Source: JAKSCF01 sp028279945
GTDB taxonomy: Bacteria > Bacillota > Clostridia > Peptostreptococcales > JAAYPU01
DNA: 25,625 nt
Reading direction: 5' to 3'
Assembly: GCA_028279945.1 (NCBI GenBank)
Contig: JANQMT010000193.1
Location: 1 to 25,625, forward strand
In this document: one piece after another, positions 14,908-22,288 of the stretch
Layout: each line of letters begins with the position of its first letter
Position numbering within the stretch: the stretch's first letter is position 1
The notes under the pieces: model-generated
Told to the model about the DNA's origin: nothing
Databases searched by the model: none
The model's input: the letters and a program-made list of their open reading frames with translations, nothing else
Program-made: the position numbers and the translations under genes

Positions 14908-16524
14908 TTGATCACGATGAGTATGTTAGGATTATTATTGGTTATGTCTCAAACACATTTATTTGATTGGGTAAAGGTCGAAAAAATTACAATTACATAT
15001 AAGAATATTAGGTGTTATATTGATGGAACGCTTCAAGTTTTAAGGGGTAAAAGCAATGAAATCATTGAACCTTTTGTTTATAATGAAAATGTATACATTC
15101 CTGTAGATTCCGTTGCTAATGAGATAGGATATGGCACTGGGTGGGATGATGAAAAAGAAGCTTTGAGTATATACAAGTTAGAGCATTATGAAGAAAAGCG
15201 TGAAGTTACCACGATGATCCCTTTGATAGATGCGTCCTCAATAGAAAAAAGGGTGGAAGTAAAATTTATCCAGGGTCCAATATACATCAACCATAAACAA
15301 TTCAGCCCTCAAGAGTCATCAGATATTTTGCTGATAGAAGATAACATCTATGTTACTTTAAATATTGCAGGTCATGCTTTTAAAAAAGATGTCATATACA
15401 GTGAAGATACTTTCAGTGTATATTTCCAAGAGCATCCATCTATTAATAATCAACGGCTGGATACTCAGAAGCCCGTAACCTATGAAAAGCTGGAAGCATT
15501 ACTCAATAATTGGGCTGATGCATACGACTTTATTAAAATAGATACCATAGGGAAATCCACTGAAGGACGAGCGCTTTATAGTGTGGTCGTCAATGATGAA
15601 GAAGATGGTCCCACTGAAAAAGAAAAGCTGTTATTAATAGGCGGCATTCATTCAAGAGAAGACTATTCTGTGACATTATTGGCAAAAATGCTGGATGAGA
15701 TATTATTTCATTATAAACGTACGGGGCAATGGAATGACTATGATTTGAAGTCTTTATTTTCGGATGTAGAATTACACGTGGTTATACTTGCCAATCCCGA
15801 TGGCTTAAATATTGCCCATTATGGAATTGAAGCATCTAATCATTATGAATATTTAAAAACTCTGCCTGATTTAGGCGGAGACAGCAGGTGGTGGAAAGCA
15901 AACTCAAAGGGTGTGGATTTAAATCGAAACTTTCCGGACAGTAATTGGTCTCTAAGAGAAACAACTCAGCCTGCATCAGAAGGATATAAAGGGGATTATC
16001 CCGGAAGTGAAAAAGAAACTCAAGCCATTATAAAGTATTGTGAAGAGCATGATTTTATTATGGCCATATCCTACCATACATCTGGAAATTCAATTTTTTG
16101 GGCCGATAAAGGGACACATGATATTTTTAGAGGTGCAGATGAAGATTTAATCGATGAGTTTTCTACACTGACAGGATATAGAAAATTAAGAGTATCTCAA
16201 GACCCGAGTTTATATGGAAGTGGTTTTGAGAATTGGTTTAGAGAGAAATACCAAAGGTTGAGCTTTGTTGTGGAGCTGTCCCCATACCCGGGATTAAGGT
16301 ATGTTCAACATCCGGATGAATGTTTTGATTCTCTGGTCTGGCCTAGAGCAAAATATTCAGGGTTGTTTTTCATGAGTAAAGTGAAAGCCCTTAAGAATGT
16401 TATGTACGATATTTATATAGACGGTAAATTTGTTAAAACCTTCTATAGCAAAGAGGATGCTGAGTCCTATGCATTGGAAAATCCGAAAAGTAAAATCATA
16501 TATAAGAATGATGTAATGAAATAG
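14908..16524 (+). CDS. M14 zinc carboxypeptidase with stalk domain; 5' end apparently frameshifted
   Basis: A secreted or membrane-anchored peptidase. Residues ~20-90 resemble a copper-amine-oxidase-like N-terminal (stalk) domain, and the M14 domain follows from ~185. Zinc ligands are His and Glu of GGIHSREDYS and His of ISYHTSGNS; substrate Arg/Asn lie in VDLNRNFP, and the catalytic Glu in FVVELSPYPG. The open frame starts at TTG 14908 without a ribosome-binding site. Upstream, TTG 14876 has a good site (AAGGGA, 6-base spacing) but its frame stops after 11 codons; one extra A in the A7 tract 14884-14890 would join it to this frame, giving MKLKKSFKYWLLITMSM, a classic signal-peptide start. 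The gene heads a run with the kinase-like and ferredoxin-like genes. The substrate is probably a peptide or peptidoglycan-derived peptide (family inference). Confidence 0.85.
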   Translation: MITMSMLGLLLVMSQTHLFDWVKVEKITITYKNIRCYIDGTLQVLRGKSNEIIEPFVYNENVYIPVDSVANEIGYGTGWDDEKEALSIYKLEHYEEKREVTTMIPLIDASSIEKRVEVKFIQGPIYINHKQFSPQESSDILLIEDNIYVTLNIAGHAFKKDVIYSEDTFSVYFQEHPSINNQRLDTQKPVTYEKLEALLNNWADAYDFIKIDTIGKSTEGRALYSVVVNDEEDGPTEKEKLLLIGGIHSREDYSVTLLAKMLDEILFHYKRTGQWNDYDLKSLFSDVELHVVILANPDGLNIAHYGIEASNHYEYLKTLPDLGGDSRWWKANSKGVDLNRNFPDSNWSLRETTQPASEGYKGDYPGSEKETQAIIKYCEEHDFIMAISYHTSGNSIFWADKGTHDIFRGADEDLIDEFSTLTGYRKLRVSQDPSLYGSGFENWFREKYQRLSFVVELSPYPGLRYVQHPDECFDSLVWPRAKYSGLFFMSKVKALKNVMYDIYIDGKFVKTFYSKEDAESYALENPKSKIIYKNDVMK

Positions 16525-16540
16525 TTTAAGAGGTAGAACA

Positions 16541-17041
16541 ATGAAAAATATAGTTTTAATAGGAATGGCGGGTTCAGGAAAAAGTACGCTGGGTGTATTG
16601 CTTGCTAAATCACTTGGGATGCCATTTGTGGATACGGATTTAATGATTCAACAAAATGAAAAAAAATTATTGCAAGAGATTATTGATACATATGGTATCA
16701 GCCGGTTTCTGGATATAGAGGAAAAGGTGATGCTTTCCATAGAAAGTATAGATAGCGTTATAGCTACAGGTGGAAGTGTGGTATATAGCCTTCAAGCTAT
16801 GGAGCACTTAAAAAAGCATGGTAGAATGGTATATTTAAAATTGAGCTATGAAGAAATTGAAAAACGAATCCAAAATATTACGACCAGGGGAATTGTAATG
16901 GAAGAAGGTAAAACCCTTAAGGATATTTTTGATGAGCGGGTTGTATTATATGAGAAATATGCCGATATCATTATAGATTGTAATGATAAAGACACAGAAC
17001 TATGCCTTCAAAACATGATTATAAAGCTAATTCCGATGTAA
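16541..17041 (+). CDS. Shikimate-kinase-like P-loop kinase, substrate uncertain
   Basis: 166 residues with Walker A GMAGSGKST (8-16), the DTDLMI motif after strand 2, and a lid region TRGIVMEEGKTLKDIFDERVVLYEKYADI typical of shikimate kinases. Several shikimate-binding features differ, however: the conserved FRxxE is FLDIE (no Arg), the GGG loop is TGGS, and the RPLL lid motif is RGIV. The fold is surely that of a small nucleoside-monophosphate-kinase-like enzyme, but phosphorylation of shikimate is doubtful. It starts 16 bases after the carboxypeptidase (GAGG site) and is followed after 14 bases by the ferredoxin-like gene, not by aromatic-biosynthesis genes. Automatic annotation would call it aroK. 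Confidence 0.8.
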   Translation: MKNIVLIGMAGSGKSTLGVLLAKSLGMPFVDTDLMIQQNEKKLLQEIIDTYGISRFLDIEEKVMLSIESIDSVIATGGSVVYSLQAMEHLKKHGRMVYLKLSYEEIEKRIQNITTRGIVMEEGKTLKDIFDERVVLYEKYADIIIDCNDKDTELCLQNMIIKLIPM

Positions 17042-17055
17042 TAAAGGTGAGAACA

Positions 17056-18054
17056 ATGAAAAGACCTACTGTTCAACAGTTGAAAGAAAAAATATTAGAA
17101 TTATTGAATCGATATTTTATCATAACCGAACAAAGTTGTGTTATACCCCTCACGTGTTGGGGTGCTTTTTTGGGGGTTGGGGTTATAAGCAGTATCATAA
17201 CCCATAAAATCTTTTTCTTTTTTAACTTTCTATACATTGGAACGGCTTTGTCATTGGGCATATTAATGAGCCAATCATTGAAGAAAAGATATAATTCTTG
17301 GGCCAGGAAAATCACACAAATACTAATAGGCTTTTATATGTTGTTTTTTATGGGTATTTTGTCCAATCAAAATATGCAAATTGAGGGAATGTTCTATTAT
17401 TTGATCATCGGAACCTTTTCAGGCGTAGTATTACATTACTTCATAGCAAAAGTGTTAGGGCCTATCATATTTAACAGAGGATGGTGCGGCTGGGCATGTT
17501 GGACAGCAATGGTACTGGACATACTTCCTTGGAAGAATAACCAAGGAAGATATCAGAAATATGAAGCCATACGGTATGCCGGTTTCTTATTATCTTTTTT
17601 AGTGATATTGTTAACTTTTAGTTTAATAGATAATCATGAATTCATGAAACAGCATGAACTATACTGGTTCATTCTAGGAAATGTGGTTTACTATTTTTTA
17701 GCCATTATGCTGGCTTATCGGTTCAAAGATAATCGGGCTTTTTGCAAATACTTATGCCCCATAACGGTTTTAATGAAAATAACAGCACGATATGCATGGA
17801 TGAAAGTTGAAATCGCTTCTCATAAATGTACGGAATGCGGGCTCTGTGAGCAGAATTGCCCCATGGATGTAAAGCTTTTGGCGTATAAAAAGAACGGTCA
17901 ACGCATATTATCAACTGAGTGTATTATGTGCAGCAGTTGTATAGACCATTGTCCTAAGGAAGCAATTAGGATGACTTATAAAAGAGATTATGGCGTTGAT
18001 GAATTTATTCAATATAAGGAAATAAAAGATAAAGAGCAAATAAAAAGTCAATAA
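17056..18054 (+). CDS. NapH-like membrane 4Fe-4S protein
   Basis: 332 residues with about five membrane segments followed by a cytoplasmic two-cluster ferredoxin domain. RGWCGWACW and FCKYLCP are the paired cysteine motifs of NapH/NosR/YccM-type membrane electron carriers. Two [4Fe-4S] motifs follow near the C-terminus: CTECGLCEQNCPMD and CIMCSSCIDHCPKE. The likely role is to pass electrons between the membrane and an unknown partner. ATG 17056 follows AAAGGTGAG; an in-frame start at 17002 lies inside the kinase-like gene and is not supported. There is no nitrate, nitrous-oxide or periplasmic reductase gene nearby to name the acceptor. Confidence 0.87.
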   Translation: MKRPTVQQLKEKILELLNRYFIITEQSCVIPLTCWGAFLGVGVISSIITHKIFFFFNFLYIGTALSLGILMSQSLKKRYNSWARKITQILIGFYMLFFMGILSNQNMQIEGMFYYLIIGTFSGVVLHYFIAKVLGPIIFNRGWCGWACWTAMVLDILPWKNNQGRYQKYEAIRYAGFLLSFLVILLTFSLIDNHEFMKQHELYWFILGNVVYYFLAIMLAYRFKDNRAFCKYLCPITVLMKITARYAWMKVEIASHKCTECGLCEQNCPMDVKLLAYKKNGQRILSTECIMCSSCIDHCPKEAIRMTYKRDYGVDEFIQYKEIKDKEQIKSQ

Positions 18055-18106
18055 TTGTCACATTTTAGGAGTGGTTTGCATAATTCATTAATAGGAGGAG
18101 AAATAA

Positions 18107-18490
18107 TTGAAGTTATGTATGAGAGTATTAGAAGAATCATATTTTGTTTGCAGATTAAGCAATACAGAAAGCACTCATTGGGCTGAGGGAGAATTTGTGT
18201 CCATCACAAAAACTGAAAATGAATGTTCAGTCGTCTGCCCTAAAGCATGCATTCCGGAAGGCGTAAAGCATGAAGGCCCATGGAGCGTGTTGAAGGTTGA
18301 AGGGCCATTGGATTTTTCATTAATAGGGATTCTTTCATTTATTAGCAGCACACTGGCCAACGCAGAAATCAGCATTTTCGCTATTTCCACATATGATACA
18401 GATTATATTTTAGTAAAGAGTGAGCAAGTAAACGAAGCAAAAAGATGTCTTCAAGAGGCAGGAATCGGTTTTCACTCCGAAACCCTATAA
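18107..18490 (+). CDS. ACT-domain protein
   Basis: 127 residues. Two ACT-like halves can be followed: an N-terminal half (LCMRVLEESYFVCRLS) and a C-terminal half with GPLDFSLIGILSFISSTLANAEISIFAISTYDTDYILV, the pattern of ACT_7/CASTOR-like proteins that bind amino acids. No enzyme domain is attached, so it is probably a stand-alone sensor or regulator. TTG 18107 follows AGGAGG and there is no nearby ATG alternative with a site. It lies 52 bases after the ferredoxin gene and could belong to the same transcript. The ligand is unknown. Confidence 0.8.
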   Translation: MKLCMRVLEESYFVCRLSNTESTHWAEGEFVSITKTENECSVVCPKACIPEGVKHEGPWSVLKVEGPLDFSLIGILSFISSTLANAEISIFAISTYDTDYILVKSEQVNEAKRCLQEAGIGFHSETL

Positions 18491-18559
18491 GACCACAGCC
18501 CACATTATAATTTATAGTACATACCGGCTAAAAATAAACTGATATAAGAGGTGATATGA

Positions 18560-18766
18560 TTGGAAATTCTGCTCTTACTATTAATTATTTTTTTTGCAGC
18601 GTGGTGTTGCTTTTTTAAATGTGGACTTGGATTATTAAATATCTTATTGATCGTCATTGGTATTTTGGTTTTTATATTCTTAATACCTCTCATAATTATT
18701 CCAATTTTAATAATAGCAGCCATTGGATTTCTGATATTTGTTATAATACGTTGTATATGTTGTTAA
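18560..18766 (+). CDS. Small hydrophobic membrane protein, 68 residues
   Basis: Almost entirely hydrophobic (Leu/Ile/Phe), with two likely membrane helices, and Cys clusters at WCCFFKCG and at the C-terminal RCICC. TTG 18560 follows AGAGGTGA, and a good terminator follows the stop codon by 4 bases, supporting expression. I do not recognise the family. The cysteines near both ends could bind metal or form disulfides, but this is speculation. Confidence 0.55.
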   Translation: MEILLLLLIIFFAAWCCFFKCGLGLLNILLIVIGILVFIFLIPLIIIPILIIAAIGFLIFVIIRCICC

Positions 18767-18770
18767 TATA

Positions 18771-18798
18771 AAGGATTAGAGATAATCCTTTTTTGTTG
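18771..18798 (+). terminator. Terminator of the small membrane protein gene
   Basis: An 8-bp stem AAGGATTA/TAATCCTT with a GAGA loop is followed by TTTTGTTG. Confidence 0.75.
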
Positions 18799-18885
18799 TA
18801 TATTTTTAAATTAAGGATAAAATAAGATGAAACTCATTTTATGATACAATAGTCTTGCCATTAAATGAATAAGGGGAAATAAAAT

Positions 18886-19581
18886 ATGAAAGACATATAC
18901 CAAAGAACGGCAATACTAATAGGAGAAGAAAACCTCAATAAATTAACGAAAAGTCATGTGGCGGTTTTTGGAATAGGCGGTGTAGGCGGTTACGCAGTGG
19001 AGGCACTTGTTCGTGCGGGAATTGGACAAATTACTATTGTTGATTTTGATAAGATAGACCCGACGAATATTAACAGGCAAATAATCGCATTGCATAGCAC
19101 CATTGGGCAATATAAAGTTGACGTCATGGCGCAGCGCATAAAAGAAATCAATCCTGATATTCAAGTCATTACAGGAAAGGATAAATTAAACTCTACAAAT
19201 ATTCAACAATATGACTTTAATGAGTATGACTACATCGTAGATGCCGTAGATGATGTCACCGCAAAATTGCTTTTAATTGAAGGCGCTAATCAACATAATA
19301 TACCAATTATCAGCAGTATGGGGACAGCCAAAAAATTAGATCCATCCAAACTTGAGGTAGCAGATATTCACAAAACCTCTGTATGTCCGTTAGCCAGAGT
19401 GATCAGAAAAGAGCTAAAGAAAAGAGGTGATACTGCCTTAAAAGTTGTGTATTCCAAAGAAGAACCCAAAGAGGCAATGGTGCCCAATGACGCACTTGGA
19501 AGTATTTCTTTTGTACCGGCTTCTTCCGGATTGCTGATGGCTTCTCAGGTGGTGAAAGACTTAATTGGCGCAATCGGTTAG
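18886..19581 (+). CDS. tcdA: tRNA threonylcarbamoyladenosine dehydratase TcdA
   Basis: 231 residues of the ThiF/E1-like family. The ATP loop GIGGVGG (29-35), VDFDKIDPTNINRQ and the downstream DAVDDVTAKLLLI match TcdA (YgdL/CsdL). The C-terminal VYSKEEPKE and GSISFVPASSGLLMAS are typical of this branch rather than ThiF or MoeB, and the CxxC zinc pairs of MoeB/ThiF are missing. TcdA cyclises t6A to ct6A at position 37 of ANN-decoding tRNAs using ATP. ATG 18886 follows AAGGGG. A TGATACAAT extended -10 at 18842-18850 probably drives it. The gene is monocistronic. Confidence 0.9.
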   Translation: MKDIYQRTAILIGEENLNKLTKSHVAVFGIGGVGGYAVEALVRAGIGQITIVDFDKIDPTNINRQIIALHSTIGQYKVDVMAQRIKEINPDIQVITGKDKLNSTNIQQYDFNEYDYIVDAVDDVTAKLLLIEGANQHNIPIISSMGTAKKLDPSKLEVADIHKTSVCPLARVIRKELKKRGDTALKVVYSKEEPKEAMVPNDALGSISFVPASSGLLMASQVVKDLIGAIG

Positions 19582-19687
19582 TTTTTGTCGGACTTTGGGT
19601 TTTTAAAAATAAGTATTTAATTTTTATAGAAAATACTGTATAATAATTCATGCGTAAATGATTGCGAAAGAAGAGGGGAGAAAAGAA

Positions 19688-20443
19688 ATGAAAAAATTAC
19701 TTATTGTATTGTTAGCCTTTGTTATGATTTTCAGTCTTGCTGCATGTGGCGGCCAAGAGGAGGCAAAAGTATACCTTGTTGGAACGGAGCCTACATTCCC
19801 ACCATTTGAATTTACAAATGATGCCGGTGAAATCATTGGATTCGATATTGATCTAATTAAAGCAATTGCTGAAGATCAAGGATTTGAAGTAGAAATACAA
19901 AACCTAGGCTTTGATGGTTTAATCATGGCAGTTCAATCCGAAAATATTGATATCATTGCAAGCGGCATGACAATTACCGAAGAAAGAGAAGAAAATGTAG
20001 ACTTCAGCACACCTTACATAAATGCTGGTCTTGCTCTTGCGGTAGCACATGGTGACGATGCCATTCAAAGCGCAGATGATCTTCAAGGTAAAAAAGTAGC
20101 GGTTCAAATCGGTACTACCGGTGCTAACGAAGCACAAAGATTGATGGATGAAGGTATTGTTGCAGACGTGGTTACTTTTAATACAGTTGATGTGGTTATG
20201 ATGGAGCTTGTTAATGGTGGTGTTGATGCAGTTATCAATGACTTGCCGGTAACAAAAGCTTATATGACGAAACAGCCAGACAAGATTCAACTTGTAGGAG
20301 AGCCGTTAACCAGTGAATCTTATGGTTTTGCAGTTGCTGAAGGTAATGCGGAATTACTTGAGATGATCAACACCGGTCTTCAAAATGTGATTGACAATGG
20401 AACATATGACGAAATTCAAGCTAAGTATTTTGAGGCAGAATAA
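19688..20443 (+). CDS. Polar amino-acid ABC transporter, substrate-binding lipoprotein
   Basis: 251 residues from ATG 19688 (AGAGGGGAG upstream). The lipobox SLAAC places the lipidated Cys at residue 20. The mature part is a type II periplasmic-binding fold of the SBP_bac_3 family: GTEPTFPPFEF at the start, GFDIDLIKAIAEDQG, the signature-like GMTITEEREENVDFSTPY, and DDLQGKKVAVQIGTTG. It captures an amino acid outside the membrane and hands it to the permease encoded next. The spacing and the intercistronic hairpin at 20468-20495 fit a transporter in which the binding protein is made in excess. Substrate identity (glutamine, cystine, arginine and others are possible) is not determined. Confidence 0.92.
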   Translation: MKKLLIVLLAFVMIFSLAACGGQEEAKVYLVGTEPTFPPFEFTNDAGEIIGFDIDLIKAIAEDQGFEVEIQNLGFDGLIMAVQSENIDIIASGMTITEEREENVDFSTPYINAGLALAVAHGDDAIQSADDLQGKKVAVQIGTTGANEAQRLMDEGIVADVVTFNTVDVVMMELVNGGVDAVINDLPVTKAYMTKQPDKIQLVGEPLTSESYGFAVAEGNAELLEMINTGLQNVIDNGTYDEIQAKYFEAE

Positions 20444-20467
20444 TTATTATAAACAATAAAGTCTTCT

Positions 20468-20495
20468 TCAAAGGACAGCAGATGCTGTCCTTTGA
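20468..20495 (+). other. Intercistronic hairpin after the binding-protein gene
   Basis: A perfect 12-bp stem (20468-20479 and 20484-20495) with loop AGAT and no U run. It probably stabilises the binding-protein mRNA or lowers read-through to the permease and ATPase, rather than fully terminating. Confidence 0.65.
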
Positions 20496-20527
20496 GATTG
20501 TAAAAATAACCAATGGTGGTGATGAAC

Positions 20528-21202
20528 TTGCTTGATAAAATTATGATACTTGCTCCCAAGCTGTTGAAAGGTGTTTTAGTAACCATAGAGATTACTTCGG
20601 TTGCAGTGCTGGCCGGAGTGATTATTGGATTGATTATGGCATTATGTAAAATGTCTAAAAAGAAAATATTAAAAATCCCTGCTATCATGTATATTGAGGC
20701 CATAAGAGGGACTCCGATATTTGTACAGATACTGTTGTTCTATTTTGGATTACCTCCGGTATTGTCGAATATTTTTAATACTAAGGTGACGTTTACTGCT
20801 ATTGTTGCTGGAATGATTGTTTGCAGTATTAATAGTGGTGCCTATGTAGCTGAAATATTTAGGGCAGGGATACAGTCCATCGAAAAAGGACAAATGGAAG
20901 CAGCGCGCTCCTTAGGATTATCTCATACTCAAGCGATGCGGTATATCATTTTACCTCAAGCATTTAAACGCGTCTTACCACCTCTTGGAAATGAATTTAT
21001 TGTATTACTAAAAGAAACTTCTATTTTAGCAGTTGTAGGTGTACAGGAATTAACAGGTAAATCAAGATTACATGTTGCCAATACCTTTGACCCGTTCTTC
21101 ACATACACAGGAGTGGCCATCACATATCTTATTTTGACATTGAGCATATCACGTTTGGTAACTATGATGGAAAGGAGGCTTGGTACAAGTGATCGAAGTT
21201 AA
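20528..21202 (+). CDS. Polar amino-acid ABC transporter, permease
   Basis: About 224 residues with five membrane segments. The N-terminal LVTIEITSVAVLAGVIIGL and RGTPIFVQILLFYFGLP are hallmarks of His/Glu/Gln/Arg-type permeases. The EAA loop EAARSLGLSHTQAMRYIILPQ couples to the ATPase. The start is uncertain: ATG 20513 has no site, ATG 20522 sits only 2 bases after GGTGG, and TTG 20528 has the best spacing, so I chose the last. The 3' end overlaps the ATPase gene by 14 bases. Confidence 0.9.
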   Translation: MLDKIMILAPKLLKGVLVTIEITSVAVLAGVIIGLIMALCKMSKKKILKIPAIMYIEAIRGTPIFVQILLFYFGLPPVLSNIFNTKVTFTAIVAGMIVCSINSGAYVAEIFRAGIQSIEKGQMEAARSLGLSHTQAMRYIILPQAFKRVLPPLGNEFIVLLKETSILAVVGVQELTGKSRLHVANTFDPFFTYTGVAITYLILTLSISRLVTMMERRLGTSDRS

Positions 21203-21911
21203 AAAATTAAGAAAAAGCTTTGGCAGCCTTGAAGTATTAAAAGGTATCACTGAAAAAATTGAGCCTCAAGAAGTTGTTTGTGTCATCGGACCATCGGGTT
21301 CCGGGAAAAGTACTTTTTTAAGATGTTTGAATCTATTGGAGAATCCAACATCCGGAGAAATTATCATTGATCATCAAAATATTACGGATTCTCATGTGAA
21401 TATTAATAAGGTAAGAGAAGAGGTGGGGATGGTATTTCAAAGTTTTAATTTATTCCCACATATGAAAGTCATCGATAATATTACTTTAGCGCCTCTAAAA
21501 GTAAGAGGCATTAGTAAAAAAGAAGCAGAAGATAGAGCGTATGAGCTTTTAAATAAAGTAGGATTGGTGGACAAGGCCAATGATTATCCTGATTCTCTTT
21601 CAGGAGGTCAAAAACAAAGAGTAGCAATAGCAAGAGCATTAGCAATGAAACCTCAAATCATGCTGTTTGATGAACCCACATCAGCATTGGATCCGGAAAT
21701 GGTAGGAGAAGTACTGGATACCATGAAAAATCTTGCTAAAGAGGGCATGACCATGGTGGTTGTTACCCATGAAATGGGATTTGCAAAAGAAGTTGGTGAT
21801 CGAGTTCTGTTTATGGATGAAGGGATCATTGTAGAAAGCGGAACGCCAAAAGAAATATTTGAAAATCCTAAAAACGAAAGAACAAAGAATTTTTTGAGTA
21901 AAATATTATAG
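21189..21911 (+). CDS. Polar amino-acid ABC transporter, ATPase
   Basis: 240 residues from GTG 21189, about 10 bases after AAGGAGG; TTG 21180 is too close to that site. All ABC motifs are present: Walker A GPSGSGKST, Q-loop VFQSFNLFPHM, signature LSGGQKQRVAIARALAM, Walker B IMLFDEPTSALDPE, and switch His in VVTHEMGFA. FNLFPHMKVIDNI and the GTPKEIFENPKNERT tail are typical of GlnQ/HisP-type ATPases. It powers the importer with the two preceding genes. The stop codon is part of the terminator hairpin. Confidence 0.94.
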   Translation: MIEVKKLRKSFGSLEVLKGITEKIEPQEVVCVIGPSGSGKSTFLRCLNLLENPTSGEIIIDHQNITDSHVNINKVREEVGMVFQSFNLFPHMKVIDNITLAPLKVRGISKKEAEDRAYELLNKVGLVDKANDYPDSLSGGQKQRVAIARALAMKPQIMLFDEPTSALDPEMVGEVLDTMKNLAKEGMTMVVVTHEMGFAKEVGDRVLFMDEGIIVESGTPKEIFENPKNERTKNFLSKIL

Positions 21912-21935
21912 CTGGGTGGTTAACCCAGCTATTTT
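21909..21935 (+). terminator. Terminator of the amino-acid ABC operon
   Basis: A 9-bp stem TAGCTGGGT/ACCCAGCTA with a 5-base loop runs into TTTTAATAG. It begins at the ATPase stop codon. Confidence 0.85.
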
Positions 21936-21951
21936 AATAGTTTTAACTTTA

Positions 21952-22152
21952 TTAGTCTGCGGACATTCTATTGTCCCTAAATAGAAATGTAATGGCATAA
22001 ATGCCTGCGATACCTACCAATGCATAAATGATTCTACTGAAAGTGGATAATTGACCACCAAAAATGGTAGCTACCAAATCAAATTCAAAGAATCCAATTA
22101 GGCCCCAATTAATGGCTCCTATAATAACCAAAATAAGAACTAAATTTTTCAA
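21952..22152 (-). CDS. DUF378 membrane protein
   Basis: 66 residues with two membrane helices and the family motif GAINWGLIGFFEFDLVATIFG near the start, followed by SRIIYALVGIAGIYAITFL. The protein is a small integral membrane protein found widely in bacteria; its function is unknown. The start is TTG 22152 after AAGGAAG; an ATG is not available. It is convergent with the amino-acid transporter operon and lies downstream of trkH, but a terminator at 22210-22243 separates the two. Confidence 0.85.
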   Translation of the reverse strand: MKNLVLILVIIGAINWGLIGFFEFDLVATIFGGQLSTFSRIIYALVGIAGIYAITFLFRDNRMSAD

Positions 22153-22209
22153 TTTATTTCACTTCCTTTCTAAGCACTATTCTTCCCTTAATATTCAAAA
22201 ACATACAAA

Positions 22210-22243
22210 AAAAATTAAATACCCAAAAGTATATTTAATTTTT
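22210..22243 (-). terminator. Terminator of the trkA-trkH operon
   Basis: A perfect 12-bp stem (22210-22221 and 22232-22243) with a 10-base loop; on the minus strand it is followed by TTTGTATG after the T-rich arm. The stem is AT-only, so it may leak into the DUF378 gene. Confidence 0.7.
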
Positions 22244-22288
22244 CAAAATTCTACATTTTTTTTAATTAATATATTCCGGCAGCTCAAA

